This document shows, piece by piece, positions 32,427 through 45,000 of a stretch of 64,000 nucleotides of DNA. How positions within the stretch are numbered: the first letter of the stretch is position 1; each line of letters starts with the position of its first letter. The notes under the pieces are model-generated. The model ran no database searches. It saw only the letters and a list, made by a program, of their open reading frames with translations, and was not told the DNA's origin. Origin of the DNA: Nannochloris sp. 'desiccata' (Eukaryota > Chlorophyta > Trebouxiophyceae > Chlorellales > Chlorellaceae); NCBI GenBank assembly GCA_019044685.2, contig JAGTXX020000014.1, positions 1,054,001 through 1,118,000 of the forward strand, given 5' to 3'. The translations under genes were made by a program, and so were the position numbers.

Positions 32427-32920
32427 CTTGATATTTGTAATATACACGATTTTATTTTTAAGCAATTAAATGGATCTTTGCTATTTATAGCCAAACCAAA
32501 AATTCTCTCCAAAGCACCGCCCTTATCAGCCTACTGGCCGCCCACGTAGTAGGCCTCCTGGTTCAGGGCGCAGAGGCCGAAGTGTAAGGTCTAATGGTGG
32601 TATACGTCCTAGGTAGAACCCCAGGAGCTTTTCACATCTTTATGATGTATGTGATTGGTGGCGACGGCTGCACCGTTTTTTCTGGCCTTGGTGTTTTTTG
32701 AGTTTTTACATATTTTTTTCTTGATTATTTTCTTTCTGATTGCACCTGCGTTCTGTCATTTGTTCTCTTGTGATTGGCAGTAGAACACATTCTCTGTGCT
32801 AAAGGCTGTAATTCTCTCTCTCTCTCTCAAAGCACCACCCCCTGGGCGATCTCTTTCATCAATATTGCTTGTATTGAACCATTACATTAAATCATTTACT
32901 AACAACATTAAACCAAATAG
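32427..32920. other. Intergenic with a hairpin and a direct repeat
   Basis: No protein gene is supported. 32529-32554 forms a perfect 7-bp hairpin (GCCTACT/AGTAGGC, 12-nt loop) and further GC-rich pairing is possible to about 32630. Similar direct repeats of AATTCTCTC..CAAAGCACC(G/A)CCC type lie at 32501-32522 and 32810-32840, bracketing about 290 bp. A CT microsatellite sits at 32812-32828. TTACA at 32882-32886 lies 35 nt from the SET gene stop. Confidence 0.45.
32812..32828 (+). repeat. CT dinucleotide microsatellite
   Basis: A run of about eight CT units in the intergenic spacer. Confidence 0.7.
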
Positions 32921-34534
32921 CTACCTCTGCTGACCCCCACTACCGCCCCCACTGCCACTCTTCTTCTTCCAATCAGGGTCATCCTCCCCTCGTGCCCAAG
33001 ACGCCAAATTATCCAATAGTCTTTTTGGAGCACTAGGAATCGATTCAAACATATCAAACATCTCTTTAAAATCAGCATTAGGATCCTGTAAATTACCTGA
33101 TTTCGTAGGAATACCACGAATTGGTGCTAAACGTCTTCTCACGCCATCCATAGTCCCTCTTAAAATTCGTTTCTCAGAAACTTTCAACACCGCTGCAAGG
33201 CGTTGTCTTCTTGAAAGATCTTTTCGCTGTAAATCTTTTAAATCGTCTTCAAAATTATTAGGATATGCTTGCATACGATCACGTAAGTCTGCCATGACGA
33301 GCTGTAATACCTCATACTCATTTTCTGGAGTGATGATAACATCTTGCTCAAATGATATTTTGATAAACTGGGCTGGGTCTGTTAAACGAGCCAGTCGCAT
33401 GTATGCTAAATGCTGTGTCGCCATTCTATCTTCAAAAATAGGGAATTCTTCACTGATTGTAAATCCAAAATTTTCAAGAATTTCCTTCTTTTGAGAATAG
33501 AGTCGATCTGCAGCGACAAGTGACGCCGGTAAAATAAGACAGTCAGCAGGGTTGGCTGGCTCTATAGAGCCTGTAGCTAATAAGACTTCACCACTTGGTC
33601 TACCATCGTATAATCGTACTTCTTGACCACGTGTGTACGGTCTGGAAGTTACCAGAGTGACCGATTGACGGTCAAAATCATAGTCAAGAACAGCCCCTCC
33701 AGCACTCCCTGTACGGCGAATAGAACCAACGAGAGGCAACAAAGCAAAGCATTGGGCCGAAGGGAGATATGCCGCTGTAGCTAAAATGACAGACATTGCC
33801 TCTGAGAACGCACGTGCATTGAATGTGCCTGGGTCTAATGAAAGGCCTGCTGTGGTCTGAATTGAGTCCCACTCTGCAACGAGAGCTGCATTACGAGAAC
33901 GCGCTTCTTCTAATACTGGAGACCCAATCAAAAATTCTGCACGTACTGCATCTTCCCACATCACCGGACTATTTGTGCAAATAGGTAAAGTGGCCAGCAG
34001 AGGTGCCCAAGCAGACGCACTACCGCGAAATCTCTCTTGCATGAGAAATAATGCTAATCCTACAAGTTCGCTACGCCCTTCAGCTAATGTAGATAATAAT
34101 TCATCTTTGCCTACGTCCACAGAGGTTACAGCAAGGTCTCCAGGAATTTCCAAGATCACTTCTCCTTTAGCAACATCTCGACTTGCAGTGAAGCCAAAAG
34201 CCTGTTCGCTTCTATCAAGCTCGTCTTCTACAGCTTCGGGTTGAAGACATGTGGCAGGCAAGGAATGGTCTTCAATGCACCATCGGATGAGGGCGTCGTG
34301 GGTGGCAACTGACTGATCGACGTCGGAGGATGTGGCAGCGGCAGCTTTAATTTTTCGAGGCAAAGCTGAGGATTTCGAAGTTAAGGTGGTCGTATTAGTT
34401 TTTAAATAACGTAAATTTTTTTGGAAATAAAGGCTAAAGGTCTGGATTGGGCGGCTAGTGAGTCCATTTGAGCATGTTTTTGTGCCTAATAATGTGCAAG
34501 TTTGCCTAGGATTTGCGCCTAAAGTGACCTGCAT
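32921..34534 (-). CDS. SET-domain protein, Rubisco LSMT-like, plastid
   Basis: Member of the Rubisco large-subunit/plastid lysine methyltransferase group (SETD6/LSMT type). Single exon; start at the ATG at 34534 gives 537 residues with a transit-like leader of about 60. SET landmarks: F-G-F-T-A-S-R-D-V-A-K-G-E at the domain start, the L-x-x-F-L-M-Q-E-R and W-A-P-L-L-A-T-L-P stretch, and G-Q-E-V-R-L-Y-D-G-R near the end, followed by the helical Rubisco-binding-like domain with RRRLAPIRGIPTK. At the place of the cofactor-binding N-H-S it reads LLPLVGSIRRTG, so SAM-dependent activity is uncertain. It may belong to a plastid subfamily with other roles. Confidence 0.8.
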   Translation of the reverse strand: MQVTLGANPRQTCTLLGTKTCSNGLTSRPIQTFSLYFQKNLRYLKTNTTTLTSKSSALPRKIKAAAATSSDVDQSVATHDALIRWCIEDHSLPATCLQPEAVEDELDRSEQAFGFTASRDVAKGEVILEIPGDLAVTSVDVGKDELLSTLAEGRSELVGLALFLMQERFRGSASAWAPLLATLPICTNSPVMWEDAVRAEFLIGSPVLEEARSRNAALVAEWDSIQTTAGLSLDPGTFNARAFSEAMSVILATAAYLPSAQCFALLPLVGSIRRTGSAGGAVLDYDFDRQSVTLVTSRPYTRGQEVRLYDGRPSGEVLLATGSIEPANPADCLILPASLVAADRLYSQKKEILENFGFTISEEFPIFEDRMATQHLAYMRLARLTDPAQFIKISFEQDVIITPENEYEVLQLVMADLRDRMQAYPNNFEDDLKDLQRKDLSRRQRLAAVLKVSEKRILRGTMDGVRRRLAPIRGIPTKSGNLQDPNADFKEMFDMFESIPSAPKRLLDNLASWARGEDDPDWKKKSGSGGGSGGQQR

Positions 34535-35206
34535 CTTTCTAAATGTGCGTATAGGGAGTGCATAAAATACTAAATATTGGATTTGAGCTGAATGATCAAC
34601 TTGAAGCGAGATATCCTCTCTCAGGCTCAACTTGAAAAAATCTTCAGTTTGAATTTGTCACAAGCATCTTTCCCCTATCGTCTTATTATTTAATTTATTG
34701 TAACCTGAAGTGTCGCAGGAAAGGTGCAGGGGCTTTGATCAGTCTTGAGCAGAGCTCAATTTATAAACCATGCAAATCTTTTTCAAACTTAATTCTAAAT
34801 AAACCTGTGCTGTTTTTCGAGATAAATGACTGCTAAAATGAAAATAATATACTCTTGATCAGATATCCAAATATAGAGGTACGTTTCATTGCATGCTGTC
34901 ATTAAGAAGATGACATAATCAGCAAGTAAAGACGGCAACTACGCTTAACTCGTGGCAAACGGCTGCAACCACGAGCGCGACCAACCTGGAGAGGCAATTG
35001 CGGAATACCAACCATGCCTTTAGCTTTAGAGTCGCGAGAACGACATGGCCCTCGTATTATTTTCCCTAAAAGTCTTCTTTTTTAAGACTGAAAGGGTCGG
35101 GCGAGGGCTAATAACAAAATATATTTTTATATTTGTTGCCTTCCGTCCAGTAATGATAACGCCATGTTTATTAATGTAGGCCACCATAGGCACCGTACAT
35201 CTCAAG
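34535..35206. other. Divergent promoter region SET/MFS
   Basis: AT-rich 672-bp spacer between divergently transcribed genes; I see no gene or repeat in it. Confidence 0.5.
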
Positions 35207-36835
35207 ATGATATCAAGAATAGGAGGACAGGCAGTTTCATGCCACCTACTACTGGCTGCCAGCCCAGATCGACAGAGAATAATAAACTTTGTATCTAATC
35301 GTAGTCTGGGCAATACTTCTCGTAAAAAGCTAATAAAGAAGCAGCATTTCCGGCAACGAAGATTCATTTGTTCAGCTTCATCAGCATCTAATATTGGTGA
35401 TAACAACAACGACAACAACAACAGCAAGAACTTGAACACCATCCAAACAACTGCCAACACCGCTCCAAAAATGACTCCTCCCAAACACTCAACCTGGAGC
35501 AAAGCTGCATCTACCGTCTACTACGCAGCATGTCTTTCCACCTTCATGGCTGCAGTAGGACGTGTCTCCTTCTCTGTCCTCGCTGTTCCCATTCAACAAC
35601 AATACAATCTACGATTATCAGAAATGGGTTTACTTCAATCAGCGCTGCTTATTGGGTATGTGATCGGCCAGGTCCCGGCTGGTATAGTAGCTGATCGTCT
35701 TGGTGGTCCACAAACTCTTTGTGCTGGTCTAATTGCATGGTCAATTGCTTCGATGGCAATGGCATTAAGCCCCTTTGTAACCTGGCCGCTGGCAGTCATT
35801 CTCTGTTCTAGAGCTGCTCTGGGACTTGCACAGGCCGTGATGATGCCTGGGGTATCGGCAGCGTCTGCACAATGGTTTCCTGCTGCAGTGCGTGCTTCTA
35901 AAACGTCTGGTGTGTATGCATGGTACAGTCTAGGCACTGTTTTAGGCTTAAGTGCCACTCCAGCCATTGCTGCTGTAGCTGGTTGGCCAAGTGCATTTTT
36001 AGGGTTCGGCGCTGCAGGTGTTGTTCTAGGATTCCTAGCGTTGAAGTCACTACCAAAATTACCTGAAGAGTATATTAAGCAACAAATGTCTACAACTAGA
36101 CCGCGTTCTGTGTCTTCTTTTGACAGAGATAGTGGGAGTGATAGCAGCAGCAGTGGCAGCGACGAAGAAAGTTCATCATTGACTAACCATAGTAGAAAAC
36201 GATTAGATTGGGATCTATTGCTACATCATGCACCAGATATGCTATTGCTATGTTGGACACACGGTGTCATTGGACTGGGTTTTTTTGTCTTACAATCCTG
36301 GGTTCCGACGTTTTTATATTCTCTAGGAACGACCGACCTGACAGCTTTGGGGTTGTTAAGTGCTGCTCCGTGGTTATTTACCGCTGCTGTTGCCACTGGT
36401 GCTGGCGCAGTTGCAGATTGGTTGCAATTAAAGGCTAAATGGACTGCGGTGCAAGTACGCCATGCCATGCAGACAGCAGCAAGTGTCGGTGCATGTCTTG
36501 CATTGGCGCCATTGGCGTTAATACCTGCGAGTGTATTATCGCCTACGATTGCTACTGCAGCGTTGTCTGTTGCTGTGGCTAGCCAAGGGTTCAATTATGG
36601 AGGCTACCATGCCTATATTCAAGACGTGGCACCAGGCGATGCTGGGCTGATTCTCGGTCTGACCAACACTTTTAGCAGTGTAGCTGGTATTGTGGGGAAT
36701 ATAGTTGCAGGTACATTAGCAGGTGGGCCTGCTGGGTTCGCTGCTGTGTTTGGGTTGACTGTGGTACTCCATGCTGTGAGTGCTGTGACGTGGTTGGTGT
36801 TTGCACGAGGCAAAAAAATTAGGTTGACAAGCTAA
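35207..36835 (+). CDS. MFS transporter, PHT4/ANTR (SLC17) type
   Basis: Twelve-helix major facilitator of the SLC17-like PHT4/ANTR group, which in plants moves phosphate or organic anions across plastid membranes. Single exon, 542 residues from the ATG at 35207. The first about 100 residues are polar and Ser/Asn/Arg-rich with no acids early, consistent with a plastid transit peptide. Helix-1 region has GRVSFSVLAVPIQQQYNL, followed by G-Y-V-I-G-Q-V-P-A-G-I-V-A-D-R-L-G-G, the typical MFS loop 2-3 motif. A charged Ser/Asp/Glu loop (about 36,110-36,190) separates the two halves. Substrate is not readable from sequence. Confidence 0.85.
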   Translation: MISRIGGQAVSCHLLLAASPDRQRIINFVSNRSLGNTSRKKLIKKQHFRQRRFICSASSASNIGDNNNDNNNSKNLNTIQTTANTAPKMTPPKHSTWSKAASTVYYAACLSTFMAAVGRVSFSVLAVPIQQQYNLRLSEMGLLQSALLIGYVIGQVPAGIVADRLGGPQTLCAGLIAWSIASMAMALSPFVTWPLAVILCSRAALGLAQAVMMPGVSAASAQWFPAAVRASKTSGVYAWYSLGTVLGLSATPAIAAVAGWPSAFLGFGAAGVVLGFLALKSLPKLPEEYIKQQMSTTRPRSVSSFDRDSGSDSSSSGSDEESSSLTNHSRKRLDWDLLLHHAPDMLLLCWTHGVIGLGFFVLQSWVPTFLYSLGTTDLTALGLLSAAPWLFTAAVATGAGAVADWLQLKAKWTAVQVRHAMQTAASVGACLALAPLALIPASVLSPTIATAALSVAVASQGFNYGGYHAYIQDVAPGDAGLILGLTNTFSSVAGIVGNIVAGTLAGGPAGFAAVFGLTVVLHAVSAVTWLVFARGKKIRLTS

Positions 36836-37137
36836 GAATATTATTTCATTTATTACTACTGCACTTGAAACCGCTCTGAATGAATCATCATATTAGGACA
36901 TCGCCGTCTCTGGAGAAGAAATAAAGCAAAATAAAAAAGTCTATTACTTTACAACGAATGCACCAAAAACAAAATATTTCTTCCGAGAAATAAAGAAAAA
37001 TACAGGCTTGACTACAGCATTATTTTGATATTTTGATATTTATACAGCAACATTTAATCAATCAAACAACAATGAATTCTTAATGGACCCTATTAAACAA
37101 AAACCATTAAATTGTAATTAATCATAATTCTATGTAG
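36836..37137. other. Convergent 3' region MFS/Piezo
   Basis: AT-rich, no gene is visible. TTACA at 36949-36953 is 185 nt from the Piezo stop; TGTAA occurs near 37112. Confidence 0.4.
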
Positions 37138-40100
37138 TTAGTTGTTCTTCTTTGTTAACGCAAACAACAAATTTGGCAATCTGTAGACAGTTATTAATGC
37201 TCCGTAAAGCTCTTCTTCTAAACCAAGCAATCCTTCAGCACGCGCAATGTAGATATCTTGACATAACGCAACTAATCTCCGTGTAGTGGGCAAGTCTTCA
37301 AACGGAATTCTCATTCGTAAATTAGTTACGCTCAGTCTTAGAAATCTCCCGATACCATACACAAAGACCGAGTAGAGCCCAACAACGCCAAACTTGTTGA
37401 TTGTAGCACCAATAATACCACCTTGAACACGATCTAACAGAACTACAATTCTGGGACCAGTAAACAGGGGAGATTGAGAAGACTGAGAAGAAGAAGGGCA
37501 TGTAATAGGCCACGAAGCAGAACCGCCGCTACGGGGCATGTCGTTGGCCTTGTTTTCTTTTATATCTTCTAAAATAGGAGATCCTTGTGAATCTACTATA
37601 CCACACACTACCTTCCACCACACCTCTCTACTTGGCGGCACTGCTGCTCCTACTGCATTATCACTACTATTTTCTAAGCTAGCATTACATGCAAGCCATC
37701 GATCTGCCCATTCCAAATCAGTTGGCAATCGTCTTTTCCTACTAGGCAACGCTTCTCCGGCGCCCCGAATATCTTCTTCTTGTAAAGGTCGAGCAATGCA
37801 CGCATCCCCTCGCATCAACCAAAATGCAGGGAATAACGCAAAAGTAGAATTATCTTGATTTTGGTCTTCAGTAGGAACAAGGTTTGAGGAGGGAGAAAGC
37901 AACGACAGTTTTCTTAACAATGGCGCAGTAGGTGCCTCGCCCTGTAGTACTTGTAATAAAGCAATTTTTGATTCTTCTGCTAACGCAACAGCAGCAGTGC
38001 CATCACAGCTGGGGCCTCCATGTTCAGAAGCAGGTGGTAGATCTCGCTGTACATTCCACCCAAAAGTAATTGCCACGTCGGCATCGTGACTTTCTAGTAC
38101 AAAAGTCAAGGCGTGCCGCGCAGGTGGGGAGGCAGTCCATAATGAATCGGCATCTGGTGGGGTGCAGAGAAGTTGAAGTTGCTCTGGAGTATAGTCCGCT
38201 GCAAGGGCAGGGGGTAGAAGGTCTTCATCACCACCGCTGCTTGTAGATGGTCCAATCCATTGCAGCCAAGTGCCTCGGTCACCACCCCGAAACAAAGGGC
38301 TTGATAATTTCACGCCGAGTTGAGGACTTGACGCTTGCAGCGTGATATTCACTGAAAATGCAGCTAAAGAAGGCACCTGGTAGGTTGGATTTCCAGTAGA
38401 AAAGACCAACAAAGGCACCCACAGCAGCACCAACAACAAAGAAAACAACAGTGTTCCTTGGAAAAATTTCAAGTAGCGAGGTTGACGCATGCCATGTGGT
38501 TTTTGAGCACGCGCAGCACGCATGACAGCAGCAAAATACAGACTCATATTGATGTCTTCAAGTTTTAGCCAATCATACAGTGTCAAGGTCGTTGCAGTAC
38601 ATGCCCAATCCAATAACTGTCGCATTTCGTATAAAAATGGAACAGCTGTAAAGGCGTGGAAAGCAAGAGATGCCGGCCAGGAGACTGAGCGCATAAAGAC
38701 AAAGGTGTGCCGACCCATGCCGTTTGCGTAAGAAGCAGGTGGAGGGTACCCAGTACGCAGTTGTAGAGCAGAAAGAGCAAATGATGCAGATTTCAAAGCT
38801 AAAAGAATGCGTAAATGATCCCTTGGTACTCCAAGAGAATCAGAAGGAGCAAGAGAAGAACCAGAGTCAGCAGAATAGTAGTCTGGCGAATCCCAAACCA
38901 AAGAGCTACAATACCAAAAGAACAGAGCCATCTCAGCGACATGCAACGCTGCTTTACCCGCTGCATTTCCCAGTGTATACACCACTCTATCCATCACTAT
39001 AAACATGAACAACGTCATTAAAGTGAGCAAATAGCCAAGAGGAACGACATGTTGGGAGGTTATTTCAGAAAGCGAGCCAGCAGCTTGGACGACTTTGTTG
39101 TAGTAGACAGCGACAAAAATAAAGGCGAGAATGTCGAATATAGAAGTTAACGCATAGAAATCACGTGCTTGACGACCATGTGGCTCTGCAGAGACAACTT
39201 TAAGAGTGTTTTCCTCTTGGAGGCGAGATCCAGCATCAGTAGAAGCGACGAGGACAGTTGCTGCTGTAGCAGCTGGGCGGAGGGCACGTAGTGGCCACCC
39301 AGACAATGTGCACACCTCTGGAGTATTTTGGGGAGTGCATTGAAGAGGAATAACTTCCAATAAAGCATTCATAGTAGTGCTGGTAGTCTGAGCCTTATTT
39401 TCTTTTACTTTTTCTTTTTTGGGGGCAGCGTCTGCGTCGTCGACGCTTTCCTTTTCAGGTTGCTGGGGCACCTTTGGCGGCAACACTGATTCATCTAAAA
39501 ATGAATGGAAACGCAGCTTAATAGGACCCATGGACGCTAAAGAACAAGCAAAAGGGCGCGTTTCTACAGCAGCGGGATGTGTTCCACCCATTGGCAAAAC
39601 CACCCCTTCCCAACTGTCAGAACTTAAATTAGTACTACTCTCCGTTCGTTTAAACCGTTCTGCAGCTAATTCCTGAGCTCTTTGGGTGTCTAAAACACGT
39701 TGCAACGAATTCTCAATGTCATTTCCAGTGCTTCTAACGCAATCCTCACTTGATTTCTCTAATTCAACAAGGAGGAAACTGGGTGAGCGCTCACACTGTG
39801 CAGCACAAGCTGTGAGAATAAATTCACATACAGCAGCAGCAGCTTTAGACATGACTTCAATGATGTTAAACATCCAAGATACGTCTTCAGCACTAGGCGA
39901 GGAAGGGTTCACTTCACTGTTGCTGTTGGTAAGAGTAGTTGCAGCAGCACCCCTATCGCCATTGGCGTCTTCTTGTTCATAAAAGTCTTCTACAATTTCA
40001 ACCACTTCGCCAGTATCTGCACCACCATTACCTCCTTCCAAATCAACGTGTGAACCATGCGTTAATTCTTGTCTTGCTGTGGTGCCCGGTGGGGGTTCTT

Positions 40101-43100
40101 CAGCTGCAGCAGCAGCTCTCACCCCAGCCGCATGACGAGTAATTAAACCGTGCGTGTGCCTAAGAGTCGCGAGATAGACGAAGAAGAGAGGAATACAACG
40201 TGCTGCATTTGAATGAATGCCCAACATTTCAGCCCTGCAGAAGGAAAATGAATATCCGTTAAGAAAAATAGTATATGCAATACCGGGCAAAAAAAAAAGT
40301 ATAAACCAATTTTCTTTCTTTCTATTTATCTTACGTTCTCTGGAGCTGTGGAGATAAGAATCCACAATCTAACCGTGAAGGCACTTGATATGCATAACTC
40401 GAGACAATAATAACCTCACAGTATATCAACACTCCATGCCAATAAGCTCTGGCAGGTCTTGTCGCAACCAAGGCATATGCAAACGCCGACAGGGGCAGTG
40501 CCATTGTGAGGAGAGACAAATCTGATAAGTAGGCAAATACAAAAAGCGTGTATGCAAGTGCAGATTCACGACGATCAGCACGGCGTGGGAGGAACGCATT
40601 CAGCCATTGCCACACAGAACCTATCCAACTTATAGAGGATGTTGTAGTAGAAGCGTGCTCTTGGTGGTGGGGTGGCTCTCGTTCTCCCTGCACTCCTTTT
40701 TCTGTTTCCAGAAAAGAAGAAGGAATCTCAACGCGACTACCTTCAACATTTGCTTCAGCTTCTATTTCAGATATTCTCGCCATGGTACGTTCATACTCAG
40801 TCAACATGGTAACAGAAGGACGAGGAGCCGGGGTCCTTGGTTGACGTTGAGCTGGAGTGCGAGGCTGCCGAACTGCAGAAGTACTAGCACTACTGTGATT
40901 GCCTGTACCTATATCTAAGAAATCAAAATCAAGTCCAATACCACCAAGATTACTGCTTTCCTTTTCTTCTTCTTCTTTACTTCCTCCACCCCGACCGAAT
41001 AACAAATTCAAATTTCGGTCAACACCTTCTTTAATCCTAGAAATTCTCAAAGCACGCGCAGCACGTTGTCCACTTTCCTCTACAGCAGCTGCAGCTTGAG
41101 ATTGCTTCCATTCTGCTACTTCCGCTTTTCGAGCTGCCCGCTCTTGACTCTCTTCAGCTTCAGCGACAGAAACTACTTGCCGGTAGGTGGGACTCGCGAA
41201 TAGATGACTTTGTAAACGGATAAAAACCCAGAGAATTAAGTCAGCAATAGACCCTTCATAACCCCACGACAGCAGGGAAGCTCTGCTTGATAATGAAGAA
41301 AGACGAGAGAGAGACGCGAGAGCACCACTGCCTCCACCAAAAGAAGGTGATGTCGACAATGGCGCTATAGATGACCTACGTAATTTGTAAAGGCCTAGCA
41401 AATGAGCTAGAGTACACGACGTTCCATCATCCAACGGCCAATCCCATACATCTTCAAACGGAGCCTGATACGCCAACACAATCGCCATAACTGCAAAATT
41501 ATACAGCGGCAACCATGCAAATAAAGAATTTCTTCTCGCTCTGAGGTTCACTCGACTTCTAAAAAAGAACAAAGCTAAAGCTAAATATCCAGCATGAATT
41601 ATATCATTATCTAGAGTACATAATGCCACTACAGCGACTAATAATATATCTAAACTGCGTCTATAGACCGTATATCGAGCCCAATCATGCCACTTCCAGT
41701 GATGTTGTGCAGAGTATTTTAAGGGTGCCCAGAGGTGTGATTCATATGGAGAAATAAAGAAAGGAGATTCATTCTCTGGTAGGGGAGAAGAGGTAGAAAT
41801 GCGTGCATCGTTATTTAATAAAGGTAGTACGAGTGTGGAGTCTTCAGACATTCCAATAGTATGGCTATGGCTACTACCACGACCACAAGTCAAAGAAGAA
41901 GATGGACAGCGAGTGCGCCCTCGATCACAGGAGAATTGCAGAACTGTGGCTCCATAAGCAATGAACAATGCCCAAACAGCATGGGGATCAACGTCTGTTA
42001 ATCCCAGCCATGATTTAACATCTTCAGCTAATGGAGACGTAGGATTCCATTTTAGGAGAGAAAGAAAACCAATTGAAAAAAAACCGAGGTCAGAATTCTT
42101 CTTCTCCAATGTTGTTGTTGGTGGTAAGCCTACTAGTTCAGAGTACTGCCATACTAAAATCACACCAAGCACCGGCAATACCACCCACATCCACAGAGTA
42201 CGTCTAGCTCTACTTGGAACCACCATTCCTATTGCTACAGCAGCTAGGTAGATCAATGAAAGAGCATTTGAGGCGACAAAAGCAGCTACGAGGAGCGTAA
42301 ATAAAGCTATTTCAAGACCCCAGTCATCGTAGCACCGCTCTACCCAGTCTTGAAGGGCAAACCGGAAAGCCATTAGTTGACTGGAGGTAGAGCGACTAGA
42401 AGGATGTTCTTCTAGCGATGGTGAATCGTGGTTTTCTTCTCTATACCCTTCAGGTGCAGTTCCAGCAGTCGAAGGACGAGGAGAGGCTGGCCAGTCAACT
42501 GCAGTTAAAGCTTGTTGAGCTAGAGTACGAGCTTTTTGGGCTACATTATGCAAAGCGACACGAGCAGTATTTAATGTTTGAAGACCAGACTCTGTTTCCA
42601 TTGCTTGCTCAGGATGCTCCTCTTCATCAGTAGTCTGCCTAGAAGGAAGAGCGCTCAGAGATAGCTCGGTTTCCTCAGAAAGCGATGCTGCTGCTGATCT
42701 AGTATGGCTATCTACTGGGAAAGGGAAAGTAGGCGCCGGTGGCCAAAATAAAGGACATTTTGCACCACATTTCGCTTCATTTTGAACTACATCAGGCAAT
42801 TTAATCCACCAAATCAGTACTTTTTGATTCAATGCAACCGCAACAAGGAGCAGTGCTTTCCATCTAAGGAGAGATTCTAGAATTGACGGAGGTGGAGAGT
42901 CTGTCCCAGCGGTACACCAATCAATACCCAGCCATGTAAGCATATTTGGTGTGATTGTAGAAGACATAAGCAATGATTTAATCCAAGAAATTTGGATTGT
43001 GTATTGAGCGAGGAGCCAGAGAGAAGCAACAGAATAAGTTGCAATTAAAGCAGCATGGAGTGCGACATTAGAATTCGTATTGGAACTACCATTCGGAGAT

Positions 43101-44650
43101 AATAATGGCGGTATTAAGACAACTCCAACTGCAAAAAACCAGGATAGAATTTTATTAGTTAGAAATTTATTGAATGCATCAGCCGGCTTTGTATCATTTT
43201 TTCATTTTATAATGAATATCTGTGTTCTTACCAACTAAAGCCCAACCTATGGCACTTGTATCTTGCATCGCTGCTGCAAATGCTACCAAAACTACAAGTT
43301 TCGAAGCATGAAGTATTAAAAATCTCTTCACAAAAGCACCAACACACCACTGCTTTGCCAGTCGGTGCTGTTGATAGGCGTCTTCATTTAATGCTGCATG
43401 CGCCAGCTGACGATGTAATATACCAAGCGAATACAATCTCCGGAATGTGTATACACATGCTAATATTAAAACTGGTCGTAATAAAAGAAGAGCCAGTTCT
43501 TGATTCGTAGGTGCAACGTCAACACCGACGGCGGTTTTTATAAATTTCAAAACTTCGTCTGAAAAATAGAAATTTGCAGCAAGAGCTGGCAGAGAAATTT
43601 GAAGTAAGAAATCCAAGGTAGCTAAAATAGTAGTAGAAAGAAGAGGGACCCAGCTTATGGTAGAGGACCCGACCAGCCAAACAGAAGAAGAAGAAGAAGA
43701 ATAAGGCAACCGTATTTGTTGATTCCTCCTTGGTGGAGAGAGCGAGCCAACGCCTAATATTATGGTATTTAAGACTGAATCATCCCCATCCAAACCTTCT
43801 CTATTTTCCAATGCACGCCATTGTCCTTTTTGAGGCTGAACAGCCAAGCACCACGTGGCAACAGCCATATACCCTAAACCAATAAATGCAACATCACAAT
43901 TGAACAATACAAGACAGTACAGCACGACTGTCACTATCATTGCGCCATAGGTTGATGTCTTTCTACCAAGGAGTAGTTGCCAACGAGGTAGCCAGGTAGG
44001 CACGCCATTTATTTTAGGTACTTGCTCTCCTCCGGCGATGTCTCCTTCTAGAGAACCAGGTGGTTTTGCTGCTGCCTCTGCTACGGCAGTTTGAGCAGCA
44101 GACTGCACAGCAGAGAGAGCAACAAACAAGAAACAAGTATTATTATTAGATGCAAATAACCTAGTAAATATCACGATGCACACTTAAATAAACAAAATGA
44201 AGTCCTTACCACCGCCAGCAACGCTGCAAATGACATCATATCAACTACACTAGGATGCCAGAGACCCAGTATTTGTAATACACCTTGATAAGGCTTAAGA
44301 ACACTTGCGAAACCGACTACTCTAGCAAAATATACTATAGACATCGCTAATAACACGACTGCTGAGTACAAACGCAGCAACTGCACACCTATACGGACGC
44401 TCGATGGACCACCGCCCCTGCCACAGAGAGTGGGTTTTAATTTTAAAGTAGTACCAAGGAGCGCTATAACGAGACCAAAGAGTAGAAATATATGTAGTAG
44501 ATCATAAGAAGCAACTCCTACAGCAAATACAGCTGTAGGGACGACGCACGCCATCACCAGTTCTAGAGCCTGCTCCGCTCGGAAATTTTGAAATGACATT
44601 GCAGCAGCAAGTGGTCCCCTTGGCAGAGCTTCAAGGCCTTCTAAAGGCAT
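37138..44650 (-). CDS. Piezo mechanosensitive cation channel
   Basis: Complete Piezo channel; in plants and algae these act in vacuolar or plasma membranes as force-gated Ca2+ entry routes. Four phase-matched exons (44210-44650, 43232-44102, 40335-43128, 37138-40234) give 2,400 residues, the usual size. Dozens of hydrophobic segments form the N-terminal blade. The C-terminal third carries the family signature PFLYEMRQLLDWACT followed by TLTLYDWLKLEDINMSLY (anchor and beam end), then a pore-proximal helix with WVPLLVFSTGNPTYQVPS, the extracellular cap (about 38,370 to 37,400), and the inner helix and C-terminal domain with GVVGLYSVFVYGIGRFLR and IPFEDLPTTRRLVALCQDIY. The cap contains an Asp/Ser-rich insert. 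No break is visible. Confidence 0.95.
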
Positions 44651-45000
44651 TATTTATATGTGAATGTTGCCATGCAAATATTTTGGTAGGGTTGCAAGGC
44701 GAATCAATGATCATAGCTTTTGCTCACAAGGCAGGGTCTCTCGATCCAGTTCAAATTTGGGTATAGTATTTTTTATTGTATACTCTAAACCTATACCTGA
44801 TTTCAAAACCGGAGCACTTTTAGATTTTTTCTTGATGATTTAGACCACACAGAGTGGCCCATTGGTTATTAACTGCCTCTTCCTTCAAATCCTTTCTTTT
44901 CATCTCATCTTTTGGGTGGTAGAGTCCTCCGTTCTCCATCGGGCCCATAAGAAGCCTGAATTTCACGCGCATTGTCACTACTTCTACTAAACTAGGCAAC
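44651..45000. other. Divergent promoter region Piezo/2-Cys Prx
   Basis: 350 bp between divergent genes with no frame supported. The last 60 nt before the Prx ATG are the likely 5' UTR. Confidence 0.45.

Noticed and set aside
32532..32616. Peptide frame PTGRPRSRPPGSGRRGRSV on the + strand
   Set aside because: Short, no start codon, no upstream exon found, and it overlaps a GC-rich hairpin region that explains the composition.
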